From Acidimicrobiia bacterium (lineage in GTDB: Bacteria > Actinomycetota > Acidimicrobiia > Spongiisociales > ZC4RG35), in the NCBI GenBank assembly GCA_028284765.1, contig JANQRA010000003.1:80500-144499 (forward strand): a DNA stretch of 64,000 bases. The letters are read 5' to 3'. The notes under the pieces are model-generated. The model was given only the letters and a program-made list of their open reading frames with translations, did not search any database and was not told the DNA's origin. Below, piece by piece: positions 33,048 to 41,505 of the stretch (position 1 is the stretch's first letter; the number at the start of each line of letters is the position of its first letter). A program made the translations under genes and the position numbers.

Positions 33048-33956
33048 GTGAGTCACTGGACGAGATTCTCTCTGTGGATAGCAACGCTCGTGCTGGTTGC
33101 GGTCTCGCCCATCTTGGTCGCTTGGAGCGACTTGCCCGATCCACTCGCTTCCCATTGGGGCGCATCCGGGATGCCGGACGGCTCGATGCCCAGATGGGGC
33201 CTCGTTGTGTTGCTGGTTGCCTTGGCCGGCCTTGGTGCGTTCATTGGTGTCCTATTCCGGTCGCATGGCAATCCGACGCCGGAGTCGATGGCAATCGCCG
33301 GGCTCATGGGAGGAATCGGGATTGTCCTTTCGCTGGTCATTGTCGGTCTGAACTCGGGAGCGGCGATCTGGGAGGACGCCGGAGCCTTCTCCTGGTGGCA
33401 TGTTCTTGCTCTTGTGGTCGGTGGCGTGATCGTTGCGGGTGTTGGATTTGCCCTCGGAAGACGTTGGTTCCCGGCGAACGAGAAGACACCTGCTGTTCCG
33501 ATCGACGCGGGCCCGATCGACCGGGACGTGGTGTGGGAGGAGACATTGTCCGTGAGGTGGGCTTACGGACTGCTCGTTCCGTTCGCAGTGGTCGGCCTCT
33601 TCCTTCCGGGTTGGCTGAAGCTGCTGAGCCTTGTGTTTGCGGTCCTGGCCGTGTTGTTCTCGAAGATCCGCGTCCGAGTGAGCGACCGAGGGCTCGAGGT
33701 CCACCTGGCTGCAACCATCGCTGTCAAGCGAATCCCGTTGGAGGAGATCGCCAGCGTATCTGCCATCGACTTGGAGCCACGTGAATGGGCCGGCTGGGGC
33801 TATCGGGTGGTCCCGAATGGGTCGGCGGTGGTCCTCAGAAAAGGCCCAGCGATCGAGGTCATCCGAGTTGGGGGGCGCAAGTTCGCTGTGACCATCGACA
33901 ACTCGGAAGTTGGCGCCGCTGTTCTCGCCGGGCACCTGGCCAGAGTCAAAGCGTGA
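33048..33956 (+). CDS. DUF1648 domain membrane protein
   Basis: A 302-residue integral membrane protein. The N-terminal region contains WSDLPDPLASHWGASGMPDG, the DUF1648 pattern of a conserved extracytoplasmic turn between two helices. About six helices follow in all. The C-terminal 90 residues are a soluble PH-like segment (IRVRVSDRGLEVHLAATI) resembling regulatory tails of related transporters and SdpI-like immunity proteins. Function is unknown. The start is a GTG, leaderless by promoter spacing. Confidence 0.75.
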   Translation: MSHWTRFSLWIATLVLVAVSPILVAWSDLPDPLASHWGASGMPDGSMPRWGLVVLLVALAGLGAFIGVLFRSHGNPTPESMAIAGLMGGIGIVLSLVIVGLNSGAAIWEDAGAFSWWHVLALVVGGVIVAGVGFALGRRWFPANEKTPAVPIDAGPIDRDVVWEETLSVRWAYGLLVPFAVVGLFLPGWLKLLSLVFAVLAVLFSKIRVRVSDRGLEVHLAATIAVKRIPLEEIASVSAIDLEPREWAGWGYRVVPNGSAVVLRKGPAIEVIRVGGRKFAVTIDNSEVGAAVLAGHLARVKA

Positions 33957-34292
33957 TCACTCCTCCTCGGAGGGATCCGTCTTCCGCAGCTCTTCGCCAA
34001 GCTGGCTGATCGTGTTGCCCATTGCCGCCGCGAAGGATGATGCCGCGTCTTTTACGCGAGAGCGGACCTCGGGGTCCTGAAGCGCAGAGCTCACCGAGTC
34101 GGCAACTTGGTCCCAGGCCCTGGCGAGGGTTCCCAATGCATCGCGGACATCGTCTCCACTGGGACCTCCCTCGGCGGACACCTTCTGATATGTGTCCTTT
34201 ATCTGGTCCGAGAGGGAACCAAAGCGATCCTGGAAGGTGGTCCAGGGATCGGCTGACTGATCTGTCGTAGGATCGTTCTCGTGCGTCTCCAC
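33957..34292 (-). CDS. Small helical protein of unknown function
   Basis: A 111-residue acidic protein predicted mostly helical (FQDRFGSLSDQIKDTYQKV and QVADSVSSALQDPEVRSRVK), with no signal peptide or metal motif. No family is assigned. The GTG start at 34292 lies inside the first codons of the divergent exonuclease gene; its -10 hexamer TACCAT at 34300-34305 is 7 bases upstream. So both genes appear to be leaderless and their 5' ends overlap by 12 bases. Confidence 0.65.
   Translation of the reverse strand: METHENDPTTDQSADPWTTFQDRFGSLSDQIKDTYQKVSAEGGPSGDDVRDALGTLARAWDQVADSVSSALQDPEVRSRVKDAASSFAAAMGNTISQLGEELRKTDPSEEE
34268..34273 (+). promoter_or_regulatory. -10 hexamer of exonuclease gene (leaderless)
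   Basis: TAGGAT, then 7 bases to GTG 34281; it sits inside the coding region of the divergent small protein. Confidence 0.55.
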
Positions 34293-35153
34293 CTACTCGA
34301 TGGTACCTACGAGTTGTTTCGATCCCACTTTGGTCGAAAGGACACGGTGCTCGCACCGGACGGGAATGACATCCGGGCCACCCTTGGCATTCTCGAGTCG
34401 ACTCTCGCTCTTCTGAGAGAACCTGGGGTCACCCATCTCGCGGCGTCGTTCGACACCGTCATCGAGTCTTTCCGCAACGACATGTTCGACGGCTACAAAT
34501 CGTCAGCGGGGATGGATGAAGAGCTGCTCCGACAGTTCCCGTTTGCCGAAGACGCTCTGGAAGCCATCGGCGTAGTTGTTTGGAGGAACATTGAGTTCGA
34601 GGCCGACGACGCGCTCGCTGCTGCGGCGGTGAAGTGGGTCGAAGACGTCGATCAAGTGGTTATCGCCAGCCCCGACAAAGACATGACCCAAGTGGTCGTC
34701 AGCGATCGCATCGTGACCTACAACCGGAGGGAGCAGAAGATCGTCGACGAGGACGGAGTTGTTGAGAAGTTCGGAGTTCATCCCGAGTCGATTCCTGACT
34801 ATTTGGCCCTTGTCGGAGACACCGCTGACGGGGTCCCCGGCCTCCCCGGATGGGGAGCCAAGAGCAGCTCAACGGTGTTGGCCAAGTTTCCAAGACTCGA
34901 GCTGATCCCTTTCGATCCCTCGGACTGGGGGGTCAAGGTGAGGGGTGCTGAGAAGCTGGCAGCCACCTTTGCTGAGAACCAGGAGGCGGTGTATCTCTAC
35001 CGGGAGCTGACCACTCTCCGACTCGACGTCCCGTTCGAGGAGTCACTCGACGATCTGGAGTGGAAAGGTGTGCCTGAGCCCGCGTTCCGTCAATTCTGCA
35101 ATCGGATGGGGTTCGACGCTGACGCCATCAACGTCCACCGCTGGGCGAGCTAG
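34281..35153 (+). CDS. 5'-3' exonuclease (PolI N-terminal/FEN-like)
   Basis: A 290-residue structure-specific nuclease like the 5' nuclease domain of DNA polymerase I, with no polymerase domain. Acidic metal ligands occur in LLDGTYELFR, WRNIEFEADDALAAAA (EADD signature) and VIASPDKDMTQVV. The helix-3-turn-helix DNA-binding region is GDTADGVPGLPGWGAKSS. Likely role is RNA primer or flap removal, perhaps alongside PolA. The start is GTG 34281. Confidence 0.93.
   Translation: MRLHLLDGTYELFRSHFGRKDTVLAPDGNDIRATLGILESTLALLREPGVTHLAASFDTVIESFRNDMFDGYKSSAGMDEELLRQFPFAEDALEAIGVVVWRNIEFEADDALAAAAVKWVEDVDQVVIASPDKDMTQVVVSDRIVTYNRREQKIVDEDGVVEKFGVHPESIPDYLALVGDTADGVPGLPGWGAKSSSTVLAKFPRLELIPFDPSDWGVKVRGAEKLAATFAENQEAVYLYRELTTLRLDVPFEESLDDLEWKGVPEPAFRQFCNRMGFDADAINVHRWAS
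34300..34305 (-). promoter_or_regulatory. -10 hexamer of divergent small-protein gene (leaderless)
   Basis: TACCAT on the minus strand, then 7 bases to GTG 34292. It lies inside the exonuclease coding sequence. Confidence 0.5.
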
Positions 35154-35314
35154 TCGTCCTCTTCCCAGACCAGGTCAAATCGATCTAGACAGTCGGCGCA
35201 TCGATATGCAACGGGATACCCCGGTTCGAGAGGCTCGTCTTCGGGCAAGAAGCTGATTAGATGTGCCACCCCACTGCATTCGACACAGGTGATCGTGGAA
35301 GGTGGTCGGCTCAA
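35150..35314 (-). CDS. Small zinc-ribbon protein
   Basis: A 54-residue protein with two Cys pairs, CVEC and CADC, separated by about 27 residues, a typical zinc ribbon (TCVECSGVAHL and YRCADCLDRFDLVW). No function is assigned. The proposed TTG start at 35314 overlaps the nhaA stop in a TTGA, mirroring the ATGA couplings elsewhere. The frame is open further upstream, but that part is antiparallel to nhaA coding sequence. The 3' end overlaps the exonuclease gene by 4 bases. Confidence 0.65.
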   Translation of the reverse strand: MSRPPSTITCVECSGVAHLISFLPEDEPLEPGYPVAYRCADCLDRFDLVWEEDD

Positions 35315-36657
35315 AGCTGAGAGGGTGGCTTGGCGCGGGACAGAAGGAATGCACCGACTATCCCGGCAGTGAGGGAGCCGGCGAATATGCCGACCTTGGC
35401 GAACTCCGTCGTTTCCTGGCTGTCGAAGGCAAGGCCGGCGATGAAGAGCGAAACCGTGAACCCAACTCCGGCGACTGCTGCCAGACCCCAGACATGGCCC
35501 CATCCCAAGCCGATGGGAAGGCGCCCGAGACCAAAACGGGCTGCCAACCAGGTAGCGCCGCTGATACCGACGATCTTCCCCACCACCAGACCCACAGCCA
35601 CACCGAGGGCAACGTTGGAAGTCAAGGCGTCCGTGAGGCTGACCTGCCTGAAGTCCACCCCCGCGTTGGCCAGGGCAAATATGGGCACGATGACGTACGA
35701 GCTCCAGCCCACGAGCATGAATTCCATTCTGTTCAGCGGAGAAACTGCGCCATGCACCACATCGGTGAGGGCCATGGCTTCGTGGTCCGAGTGCTCCTGG
35801 GCGTGATGGTCCTCAGGCTCTTCGGTCGGAAACTGATCGAGGATCGCCCGAGCCCGTTCATCGAACTCCTGCCGGGTGTAGAGAGGCCGCGCCGGGGTGA
35901 GGAATCCGAGAGCAACGCCTGCCAGAGTCGCATGGACCCCGGATTCGAGTGTGAAGTACCAGATGGCAAGAGCCGCCGGTATGTAGAACCACATCGCCTG
36001 GATGTTGACCTTGGTGGCAAACCAAAAGACGATCAGTCCGGCGATGGCCGCAGCGAGGAAGCCTGCGTTCAGGTCGGACGTATAGAAGATCGCGATGACC
36101 GCTATCGCTCCGATGTCGTCGGCGATGGCAACCGCGAGGAGAAACAATTTGGCCCCGGCCGGGACCCGTGATCCCAGGAGAGCAATCACTCCGAGTGCAA
36201 AGGCGATGTCGGTGGCCATAGGTATGCCCCAACCGCTTGCAGCTTCGGTGCCTGCATTGAAGGCGAAGTAGATGAGGGCGGGCAAGACCATGCCGCCGAG
36301 CGCAGCCATTACGGGGAGAGCCGCCGCTTTGGGGTCTTGCAGGTCGCCGATCACGAGCTCACGCTTGATCTCGAGGCCGACCACGAAAAAGAAGATGGCC
36401 ATCAGCCCGTCATTGATGAGGTGGAGCACCGATTCGTCGAGGTGGAAGGCAAAGAACTCGATCTTCAGGTGCTCGTCGAGCAACGAGAAGTAAGTCTCAG
36501 ACCATGGGCTGTTGGCCCAGACGAGCGCCGCGATCGCAGCAATCAACAGAACTATTCCGGATGAAGCTTCGATACGAGTGAACCGAAGGAATGGCCGCAC
36601 GAAGGTCTTGGGGACGAACCTCTCGGATGTCGCCCACGTCCTGTGCCTTGGGTCCAT
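35311..36657 (-). CDS. nhaA: Na+/H+ antiporter NhaA
   Basis: A 448-residue antiporter with about 12 membrane helices. RIEASSGIVLLIAAIAALVW opens it. The ion-binding paired Asp is in AIADDIGAIAVIAI (Asp163/164 in E. coli), and MATDIAFALGVIALLG is intact. A His-rich hydrophilic loop (EEPEDHHAQEHSDHEAM) in the middle may sense pH or be unrelated. ATG 36657 lies 6 bases after a TACAGT hexamer. Confidence 0.95.
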   Translation of the reverse strand: MDPRHRTWATSERFVPKTFVRPFLRFTRIEASSGIVLLIAAIAALVWANSPWSETYFSLLDEHLKIEFFAFHLDESVLHLINDGLMAIFFFVVGLEIKRELVIGDLQDPKAAALPVMAALGGMVLPALIYFAFNAGTEAASGWGIPMATDIAFALGVIALLGSRVPAGAKLFLLAVAIADDIGAIAVIAIFYTSDLNAGFLAAAIAGLIVFWFATKVNIQAMWFYIPAALAIWYFTLESGVHATLAGVALGFLTPARPLYTRQEFDERARAILDQFPTEEPEDHHAQEHSDHEAMALTDVVHGAVSPLNRMEFMLVGWSSYVIVPIFALANAGVDFRQVSLTDALTSNVALGVAVGLVVGKIVGISGATWLAARFGLGRLPIGLGWGHVWGLAAVAGVGFTVSLFIAGLAFDSQETTEFAKVGIFAGSLTAGIVGAFLLSRAKPPSQL

Positions 36658-36663
36658 CAGCCG

Positions 36664-36669
36664 ACTGTA
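36664..36669 (-). promoter_or_regulatory. -10 hexamer of nhaA (leaderless)
   Basis: TACAGT on the minus strand, 6-base spacer, then ATG 36657. Confidence 0.55.
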
Positions 36670-36730
36670 TTACCAGCAGAGAATGGGAATCGAATCGTTT
36701 TACCGACTCGCCGTCGGGAAAGGGTCGGGA

Positions 36731-36736
36731 TACTTT
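36731..36736 (+). promoter_or_regulatory. -10 hexamer of DUF454 gene (leaderless)
   Basis: TACTTT, then 7 bases to GTG 36744. An ATG follows immediately at 36747. Confidence 0.5.
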
Positions 36737-36743
36737 CGATCCT

Positions 36744-37163
36744 GTGATGTCACCGCCGGTCGAAGCCCCAGCGACCCGAAAGGCACGTAGCCCCATTGTT
36801 CGGGCTCTCCTATTCGTGCTCGGTTTGCTGAGCCTGGCTCTGATTCCACTGAGCTACTTGCCGCTGATACCGACCTTCGACCTGGTGTTGCTGGCGGCGT
36901 TCTTCTTCTCGATGTCATCCGACAAGATGTACGACTGGATGTTCCATCATCCTTACTTCGGGAAGATCATCAGGGGTTACCGGGACCACGGGCTGACCGT
37001 GCGGATGAAGTGGATCGCCGCGACCGCAATCACCGCCTCTCTGACCCTGTCTGCAGTGTTCTTCACCGACATTTGGTGGGTCAGGGCCGTCCTGGTGGGA
37101 GTTGGCGCCTACGCCCTCTGGTTCGTCTTCAGCCGTCCGACTAGAGACCCCGCCACGCTGTAG
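36744..37163 (+). CDS. DUF454 (YbaN) family inner-membrane protein
   Basis: A 139-residue protein with three or four helices. PLSYLPLIPTFDLVLLAAFF and SSDKMYDWMFHHPYFGKII are the YbaN/DUF454 signature. Function is unknown, although the family often accompanies membrane or haem genes. Start GTG 36744 (or ATG 36747) is chosen from the promoter position; the open frame upstream to 36591 lies over the start of divergent nhaA. Confidence 0.82.
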   Translation: MMSPPVEAPATRKARSPIVRALLFVLGLLSLALIPLSYLPLIPTFDLVLLAAFFFSMSSDKMYDWMFHHPYFGKIIRGYRDHGLTVRMKWIAATAITASLTLSAVFFTDIWWVRAVLVGVGAYALWFVFSRPTRDPATL

Positions 37164-37166
37164 CGT
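37161..37166 (+). promoter_or_regulatory. -10 hexamer of MFS gene at 37175
   Basis: TAGCGT overlapping the DUF454 stop codon, then 8 bases to ATG 37175. Confidence 0.4.
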
Positions 37167-37174
37167 CGGCCGCG

Positions 37175-38356
37175 ATGCGGTCGTTTTCCAAAGCCCGACT
37201 CTCCTTCGTCACCGCATCGGCGATGACGATCGCCACCTTCCCGATCATTGCGTTTTCGGTGCTCGCATCCGAGCTCATCGAGGAGTTCGGCCTTGCTCGG
37301 GCCCAGATCGGATTCCTGGTGACGGCGACCGGACTAGTCGGTGCTCTCTCCTCACCGATGTTCGGGCGGATAACAGATCGAATAGGCGCCTACCGATCCA
37401 CCAGGGGAGTGCTGGCGGTTGGGGCGGTGACCCTGACTGCCACCGCTTTCTCTCCTAGCTACGCCCTGCTTCTGGTTGCAGCTCTGACCACCGGCCTGGC
37501 CAATGGCTGGAGCAACCCGGCGACGAACACGTTGATTGTGGACAACGTCGAGGCGGGGACCAGGGGCTTCGTGACGGGCTTGAAACAGTCTGGGGTTCAG
37601 ATCGGAACCTTCCTCGGCGGGCTGTTACTGCCGTTGCTGACTGACTTGTTCAACTGGCGTGTTGCGCTCGTGGCGTTCACTCTGATTCCGTTGGCGGGTC
37701 TGGTCGGAATGGCAAGGCGGTCGTCACAGAGTCGATCGACCCAGGTCGACGTTGGGCGGGGCCCAAGTGGTGCAGTCCCGGCTTCCGTTCGCTGGGTTGC
37801 GATCTATGGGGCAGTGTCCGGGTTTTCGACCTCAGCGATGTTCGGATTCCTGCCACTCTTTGCGGAGGAAGACCAACTCTGGTCGGCGGCGTCGGCAGGG
37901 GCTCTCGTCTCCGTGGTCGGCTTGGTCGGGATCGGCGCAAGAATCGGTTGGCCTGTGGTTGCTGAGAGACGAATGGGCCACGGTGTGACGCTAAGGCTTC
38001 TTGCTCTTCTCACTTGTGCTGGAGCGGTGTTGCTTTGGGCTGCATCTCTGGGCGCGGCCGCTTCGTGGGTTCTCTTGCCCGCTGCCGTGCTCCTCGGCGG
38101 TGGCGCAATCGCCTGGAATGCGGTCGGGATGCTCGCTGTGATGGACTTCTCTCCCGCTCACATGGTTGGCAAGTCGACAGGCCTGGTGCTGCTCGGTTTC
38201 CTACTCGGCATCGCGTCCGGCGCACCGGTGATGGGATGGTCGGTCGACACCTTTTCGACCTACTCGATCGGCTTCGGTGTCATCACCGCACTGCTTGCGC
38301 TGGACGCCGTCATTGCGGGCCGCATTCCGGCGCGCAGCCCGGTCTCGGCTAGCTGA
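37175..38356 (+). CDS. MFS transporter
   Basis: A 393-residue protein with 12 predicted helices. The MFS loop motif appears as SSPMFGRITDRIGAYRS between helices 2 and 3, and the second half shows ARIGWPVVAERRMG in the mirrored position. ANGWSNPATNTLIVDNV is typical of sugar/CynX-type MFS subgroups. The substrate is not predictable. Start ATG lies 11 bases after the previous stop. Confidence 0.88.
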   Translation: MRSFSKARLSFVTASAMTIATFPIIAFSVLASELIEEFGLARAQIGFLVTATGLVGALSSPMFGRITDRIGAYRSTRGVLAVGAVTLTATAFSPSYALLLVAALTTGLANGWSNPATNTLIVDNVEAGTRGFVTGLKQSGVQIGTFLGGLLLPLLTDLFNWRVALVAFTLIPLAGLVGMARRSSQSRSTQVDVGRGPSGAVPASVRWVAIYGAVSGFSTSAMFGFLPLFAEEDQLWSAASAGALVSVVGLVGIGARIGWPVVAERRMGHGVTLRLLALLTCAGAVLLWAASLGAAASWVLLPAAVLLGGGAIAWNAVGMLAVMDFSPAHMVGKSTGLVLLGFLLGIASGAPVMGWSVDTFSTYSIGFGVITALLALDAVIAGRIPARSPVSAS

Positions 38357-38389
38357 GATCTACGGATGCCCGTGACGCTTGCCTGTTTG

Positions 38390-38395
38390 TATTCT
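38390..38395 (+). promoter_or_regulatory. -10 hexamer of lipoprotein gene at 38404
   Basis: TATTCT, then 8 bases to ATG 38404. Confidence 0.4.
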
Positions 38396-38403
38396 GATGA
38401 GAT

Positions 38404-38913
38404 ATGCGAGGCCTCTTTCTCATGGGTATGGCCTTCTTGGTGGTCGCTGGGTGCACTGCGGAGTTCGAGTTCCAGTCTCAAGGAGACGCCTTAGCCGACG
38501 GGGTTGTCGATGAAGCCGAGTACCGAGCTGCGATCGAAAGCGTTGTCCAATGCGTGCGTGACAGAGGCTTCACCGCCGATGGGCCGTTCGCTCAAGAGGG
38601 CGAACCCCTCTTCCTCTACTTCGAGACAGCGGCCGCGCCTGGCCCTGAAGTCACAGCTACCGACCAAGCGGTCGAAGACTGTGAAGTCGCCTACTCAGAC
38701 GAAGTCGCGTCACTATGGGCGGCACAGCACTATGACCCAGAAGAGGATCTCCAGTTCTACGCCCAGATTCTCGATTGCATTGCTGAGGAGACCGGCGACG
38801 ACATGAGTTCCTTCGACCCTGCCAACTCCGGCGACCTGAGTCGTGTGCTGGATGAATACGGTGGCATCTACCACTCCTGCGTTAAGGCAGCTGTCAGCAT
38901 CGACCAGCCTTGA
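38404..38913 (+). CDS. Predicted lipoprotein of unknown function
   Basis: A 169-residue protein with lipobox LVVAGC (Cys near residue 17) and an acidic mature part. Four further Cys residues in the mature part (in VVQCVRD, VEDCEVA, ILDCIAE and YHSCVKA) probably form disulphide bonds outside the membrane. No family is recognised. It has its own -10 hexamer. Confidence 0.75.
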   Translation: MRGLFLMGMAFLVVAGCTAEFEFQSQGDALADGVVDEAEYRAAIESVVQCVRDRGFTADGPFAQEGEPLFLYFETAAAPGPEVTATDQAVEDCEVAYSDEVASLWAAQHYDPEEDLQFYAQILDCIAEETGDDMSSFDPANSGDLSRVLDEYGGIYHSCVKAAVSIDQP

Positions 38914-38992
38914 CCCCTATCGACAACCCAGAACCGGCATCATGCGCGCTGAGCCAGAGCCGCGTCCGTGAGTTACGCTCGCCGCTCAGCCC

Positions 38993-39667
38993 ATGAGATT
39001 GGTCATTGCCCGTTGCACAGTCGACTACTCGGGGAGGCTCAAGGCCCACCTACCTGAAGCCACCCGATTGATCATGGTCAAGGCAGATGGCACGCTTGCC
39101 ATTCACTCCGACGGCAACGCATCGAAGCCTCTCAACTGGATGATCGCTCCCAATGTCCTCGAGACCCACGAAGACCGATGGGAAGTCTCCAACTCCAAAG
39201 GCGAGAAGCTCACCATCTGGATCGACGAGGTGTTGGAGGATGTAACGCACGAGTTGGGTGAGGACCCCGGTCTGGTCAAAGACGGCGTCGAGGCCCATCT
39301 CCAGGAATTGCTCGCCGCCACTCCTGAAACTCTCGAGGAAGGGCTCACACTCATCCGACGTGAGTATCAGACCGACATCGGACCGGTTGACCTTCTCTGT
39401 GCCGACTCCGCAGGAGCAACCGTCGCGGTAGAGATCAAGCGTCGTGGGGAGATCGACGGAGTCGAACAGCTCAGTCGCTACATCGAAAGGCTCAACAACG
39501 ATTCGCGGCTTGCTCCAGTCAGGGGAATCTTCGCCGCCCAGTCGATAGCCCCCCAAGCAAGGGTGATGGCGGAGGCTCGAGGGGTTCAGGCCATCGAGGT
39601 CGACTATGACGGGCTGCGGGAGGCTCAGGACACCGAACTGAGGCTGTTCGACCTGGGAGCCCACTGA
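38993..39667 (+). CDS. nucS: Mismatch-specific endonuclease NucS/EndoMS
   Basis: NucS cuts both strands at mismatched bases and replaces MutS/MutL in many Actinobacteria and Archaea. The 224-residue product has the N-terminal beta-rich DNA-binding domain (residues 1-100) and a C-terminal restriction-like nuclease core with GPVDLLCAD and [17 protein letters not shown], supplying the D-ExK catalytic residues. The C-terminus ends FDLGAH without a clear beta-clamp motif. Its stop overlaps the proposed trmL start. Confidence 0.93.
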   Translation: MRLVIARCTVDYSGRLKAHLPEATRLIMVKADGTLAIHSDGNASKPLNWMIAPNVLETHEDRWEVSNSKGEKLTIWIDEVLEDVTHELGEDPGLVKDGVEAHLQELLAATPETLEEGLTLIRREYQTDIGPVDLLCADSAGATVAVEIKRRGEIDGVEQLSRYIERLNNDSRLAPVRGIFAAQSIAPQARVMAEARGVQAIEVDYDGLREAQDTELRLFDLGAH

Positions 39668-40128
39668 TCTTCGACATCGTTTTCTACGGCCCGGAGATCC
39701 CTCCCAACACGGGCAATGCAATGCGGCTCGCAGCCGTGACGGGTTGTCGGCTTCACCTCATCGAGCCGCTCGGTTTCGACCTGGACGACGCAAAACTGCG
39801 TAGGGCGGGAATGGATTATCGAGACAAGATGACTTTCACCGTCCATCCCGATCTTGAGACCTGGCGTCAGGCGGCAACTGCGCGCACATGGGCTTTCACG
39901 GTGGATGGCGAGAGCACCTACACCGACGTCTCCTATCAGCCCGGAGACAGCCTGCTGTTCGGTCCCGAATCGATTGGATTGCCCGAAGATGTCAAGACAG
40001 CGGAGTGGATCACCTCAACGGTGAGGCTTCCGATGGTCTCTGGTGTCAGGTCGATCAATCTCTCCAACTCCGCCGCTATCGCCGTCTATGAAGCCTGGAG
40101 ACAGAACGACTTTCGAGGTTCCGACTGA
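39664..40128 (+). CDS. trmL: tRNA (cytidine(34)-2'-O)-methyltransferase, non-AUG start
   Basis: A SPOUT-fold enzyme methylating the wobble nucleotide of tRNA-Leu. Conserved [20 protein letters not shown] opens the fold, and [14 protein letters not shown] and [20 protein letters not shown] form the trefoil knot. The first ATG, at 39721, would remove 19 residues with the conserved first strand. Between an upstream in-frame stop at 39607 and 39721 there is no ATG, GTG or TTG. The most likely start is CTG 39664, overlapping the nucS stop as CTGA; ATC 39667 is an alternative. With CTG the protein is 154 residues, near the family norm. Confidence 0.85.
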   Translation: MIFDIVFYGPEIPPNTGNAMRLAAVTGCRLHLIEPLGFDLDDAKLRRAGMDYRDKMTFTVHPDLETWRQAATARTWAFTVDGESTYTDVSYQPGDSLLFGPESIGLPEDVKTAEWITSTVRLPMVSGVRSINLSNSAAIAVYEAWRQNDFRGSD

Positions 40129-40129
40129 G

Positions 40130-41473
40130 TCAGAAACGCTCGGCCAACATCCTGAAGGCGATCGCCTCTGAGATCGTTGCGTTCTTCAACTGCTCCACGC
40201 CGACGTTCTCGTTGGGAGCGTGATAAGCGCTTGTCGGGTCGCTGACCCCCGTGACGAGGATCGATGCCTCGGGATAGAGCTCCTTGAAGGTAGCGATGAA
40301 CGGAATTGAGCCCCCGGCGCCCATCGCAACCATCTCGTTGGGGAAGACCTCGCCGAATGCGTCCCGCCATGACTCGACAGCGACATTGTCTGTCCCCAGG
40401 GTGGTCGCGTCGCCTCCCTCCTCGTAGTAGAAGTCGAGCGACACGCCCCATGGCGCATTGTCGGTTAGGTGCTTCTTGAGAGCCGAAAGGGCCGCTTCGG
40501 TGTCCTGGCCGGGTGGAATCCGCATGCTCACCTTCGCTCGCGCCACCGGCACGAGCTGATTGATGGCTTCGGCGACCGGTGGAGCATCGATCGCAAGGAT
40601 CGATACAGCTGGTCTCGTCCAGATACGCGAGGGGAGTGAACCGGTCCCAATGAGATGGAGGTCGTCGATGGCGTTGGTCTCGCGCCGCACGAGTTCTTCC
40701 GGAACGTCGATCGACTCGCCGATCTCTTCGGAGACGAGACCTTCGATCGCAACGTTGCCGTCATCGTCGTGGAGACTGGCGAGCAGCCTCGAAAGCGCCA
40801 TTAGGGCGTCCGGGACCACGCCGCCTGCCTGTCCAGAATGGACTGCCGAGTGCAGAGCGCGGAGCTCAACCTTCACCCCAACGATGCCTCGAAGGCTCGT
40901 GATGATTGCGGGAGTGTCGAGGTCCCAGATTCCGCCGTCGCCGATGATGATGACGTCTGGACTCAGGAGGTCGGAGTACTTGTCGAGGATCTCCGCGAGA
41001 CCTCCCGAACCGGCCTCCTCTTCGCCCTCGAAGAAGAGCTGGACGTTCACCGGAAGGTCATCACCATGAGCCGCGATGGCGCCCAGATGCATCACAACAC
41101 CGGCTTTGTCGTCAGCTGATCCTCGACCGTAGATGCGGCCGTCCTTCTCCACCGGTTTGAACGGTGGCGTTTCCCACTCGTCGGCTGGGCCCGGTGGCTG
41201 AACGTCATAGTGGGCGTAGAGCAAGACAGTCGGCGCCCCTTCAGGGCCCTTTCGTTCTGCAAACACAGCCGGGTGCCCGGTTGACGACTCGAGAAGCTGC
41301 GCGTTCTCAAATCCATAGCCGTCGACCATTTCGACGAGGTCCAGCCCCGCGGAACGCACCGCGGCCGGATCGAAGCCGTCAGCACTGACGGACTTCTTCT
41401 CGATGAGAGTGGAGAGGATGGACTTGAGGCGGGGCATGTCCGCTTCGACAGCGGCCTTCAGATCGTCATACAT
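40130..41473 (-). CDS. M20 family dipeptidase/metallopeptidase
   Basis: A 447-residue zinc peptidase. Metal and catalytic residues are in LLYAHYDVQPPG, GRGSADDKAGVVM and FFEGEEEAGSGG. A lid/dimerisation domain spans about residues 190-320, and the last metal His is near the C-terminus in SAYHAPNENVG. It resembles PepV/CNDP-type dipeptidases. ATG 41473 lies 7 bases after a TACGCT hexamer on the minus strand. Confidence 0.92.
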   Translation of the reverse strand: MYDDLKAAVEADMPRLKSILSTLIEKKSVSADGFDPAAVRSAGLDLVEMVDGYGFENAQLLESSTGHPAVFAERKGPEGAPTVLLYAHYDVQPPGPADEWETPPFKPVEKDGRIYGRGSADDKAGVVMHLGAIAAHGDDLPVNVQLFFEGEEEAGSGGLAEILDKYSDLLSPDVIIIGDGGIWDLDTPAIITSLRGIVGVKVELRALHSAVHSGQAGGVVPDALMALSRLLASLHDDDGNVAIEGLVSEEIGESIDVPEELVRRETNAIDDLHLIGTGSLPSRIWTRPAVSILAIDAPPVAEAINQLVPVARAKVSMRIPPGQDTEAALSALKKHLTDNAPWGVSLDFYYEEGGDATTLGTDNVAVESWRDAFGEVFPNEMVAMGAGGSIPFIATFKELYPEASILVTGVSDPTSAYHAPNENVGVEQLKNATISEAIAFRMLAERF

Positions 41474-41480
41474 GCGCAGC

Positions 41481-41486
41481 AGCGTA
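41481..41486 (-). promoter_or_regulatory. -10 hexamer of M20 dipeptidase gene (leaderless)
   Basis: TACGCT on the minus strand, then 7 bases to ATG 41473. Confidence 0.55.
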
Positions 41487-41505
41487 CCGCTGCCAAGATG
41501 GCTCG

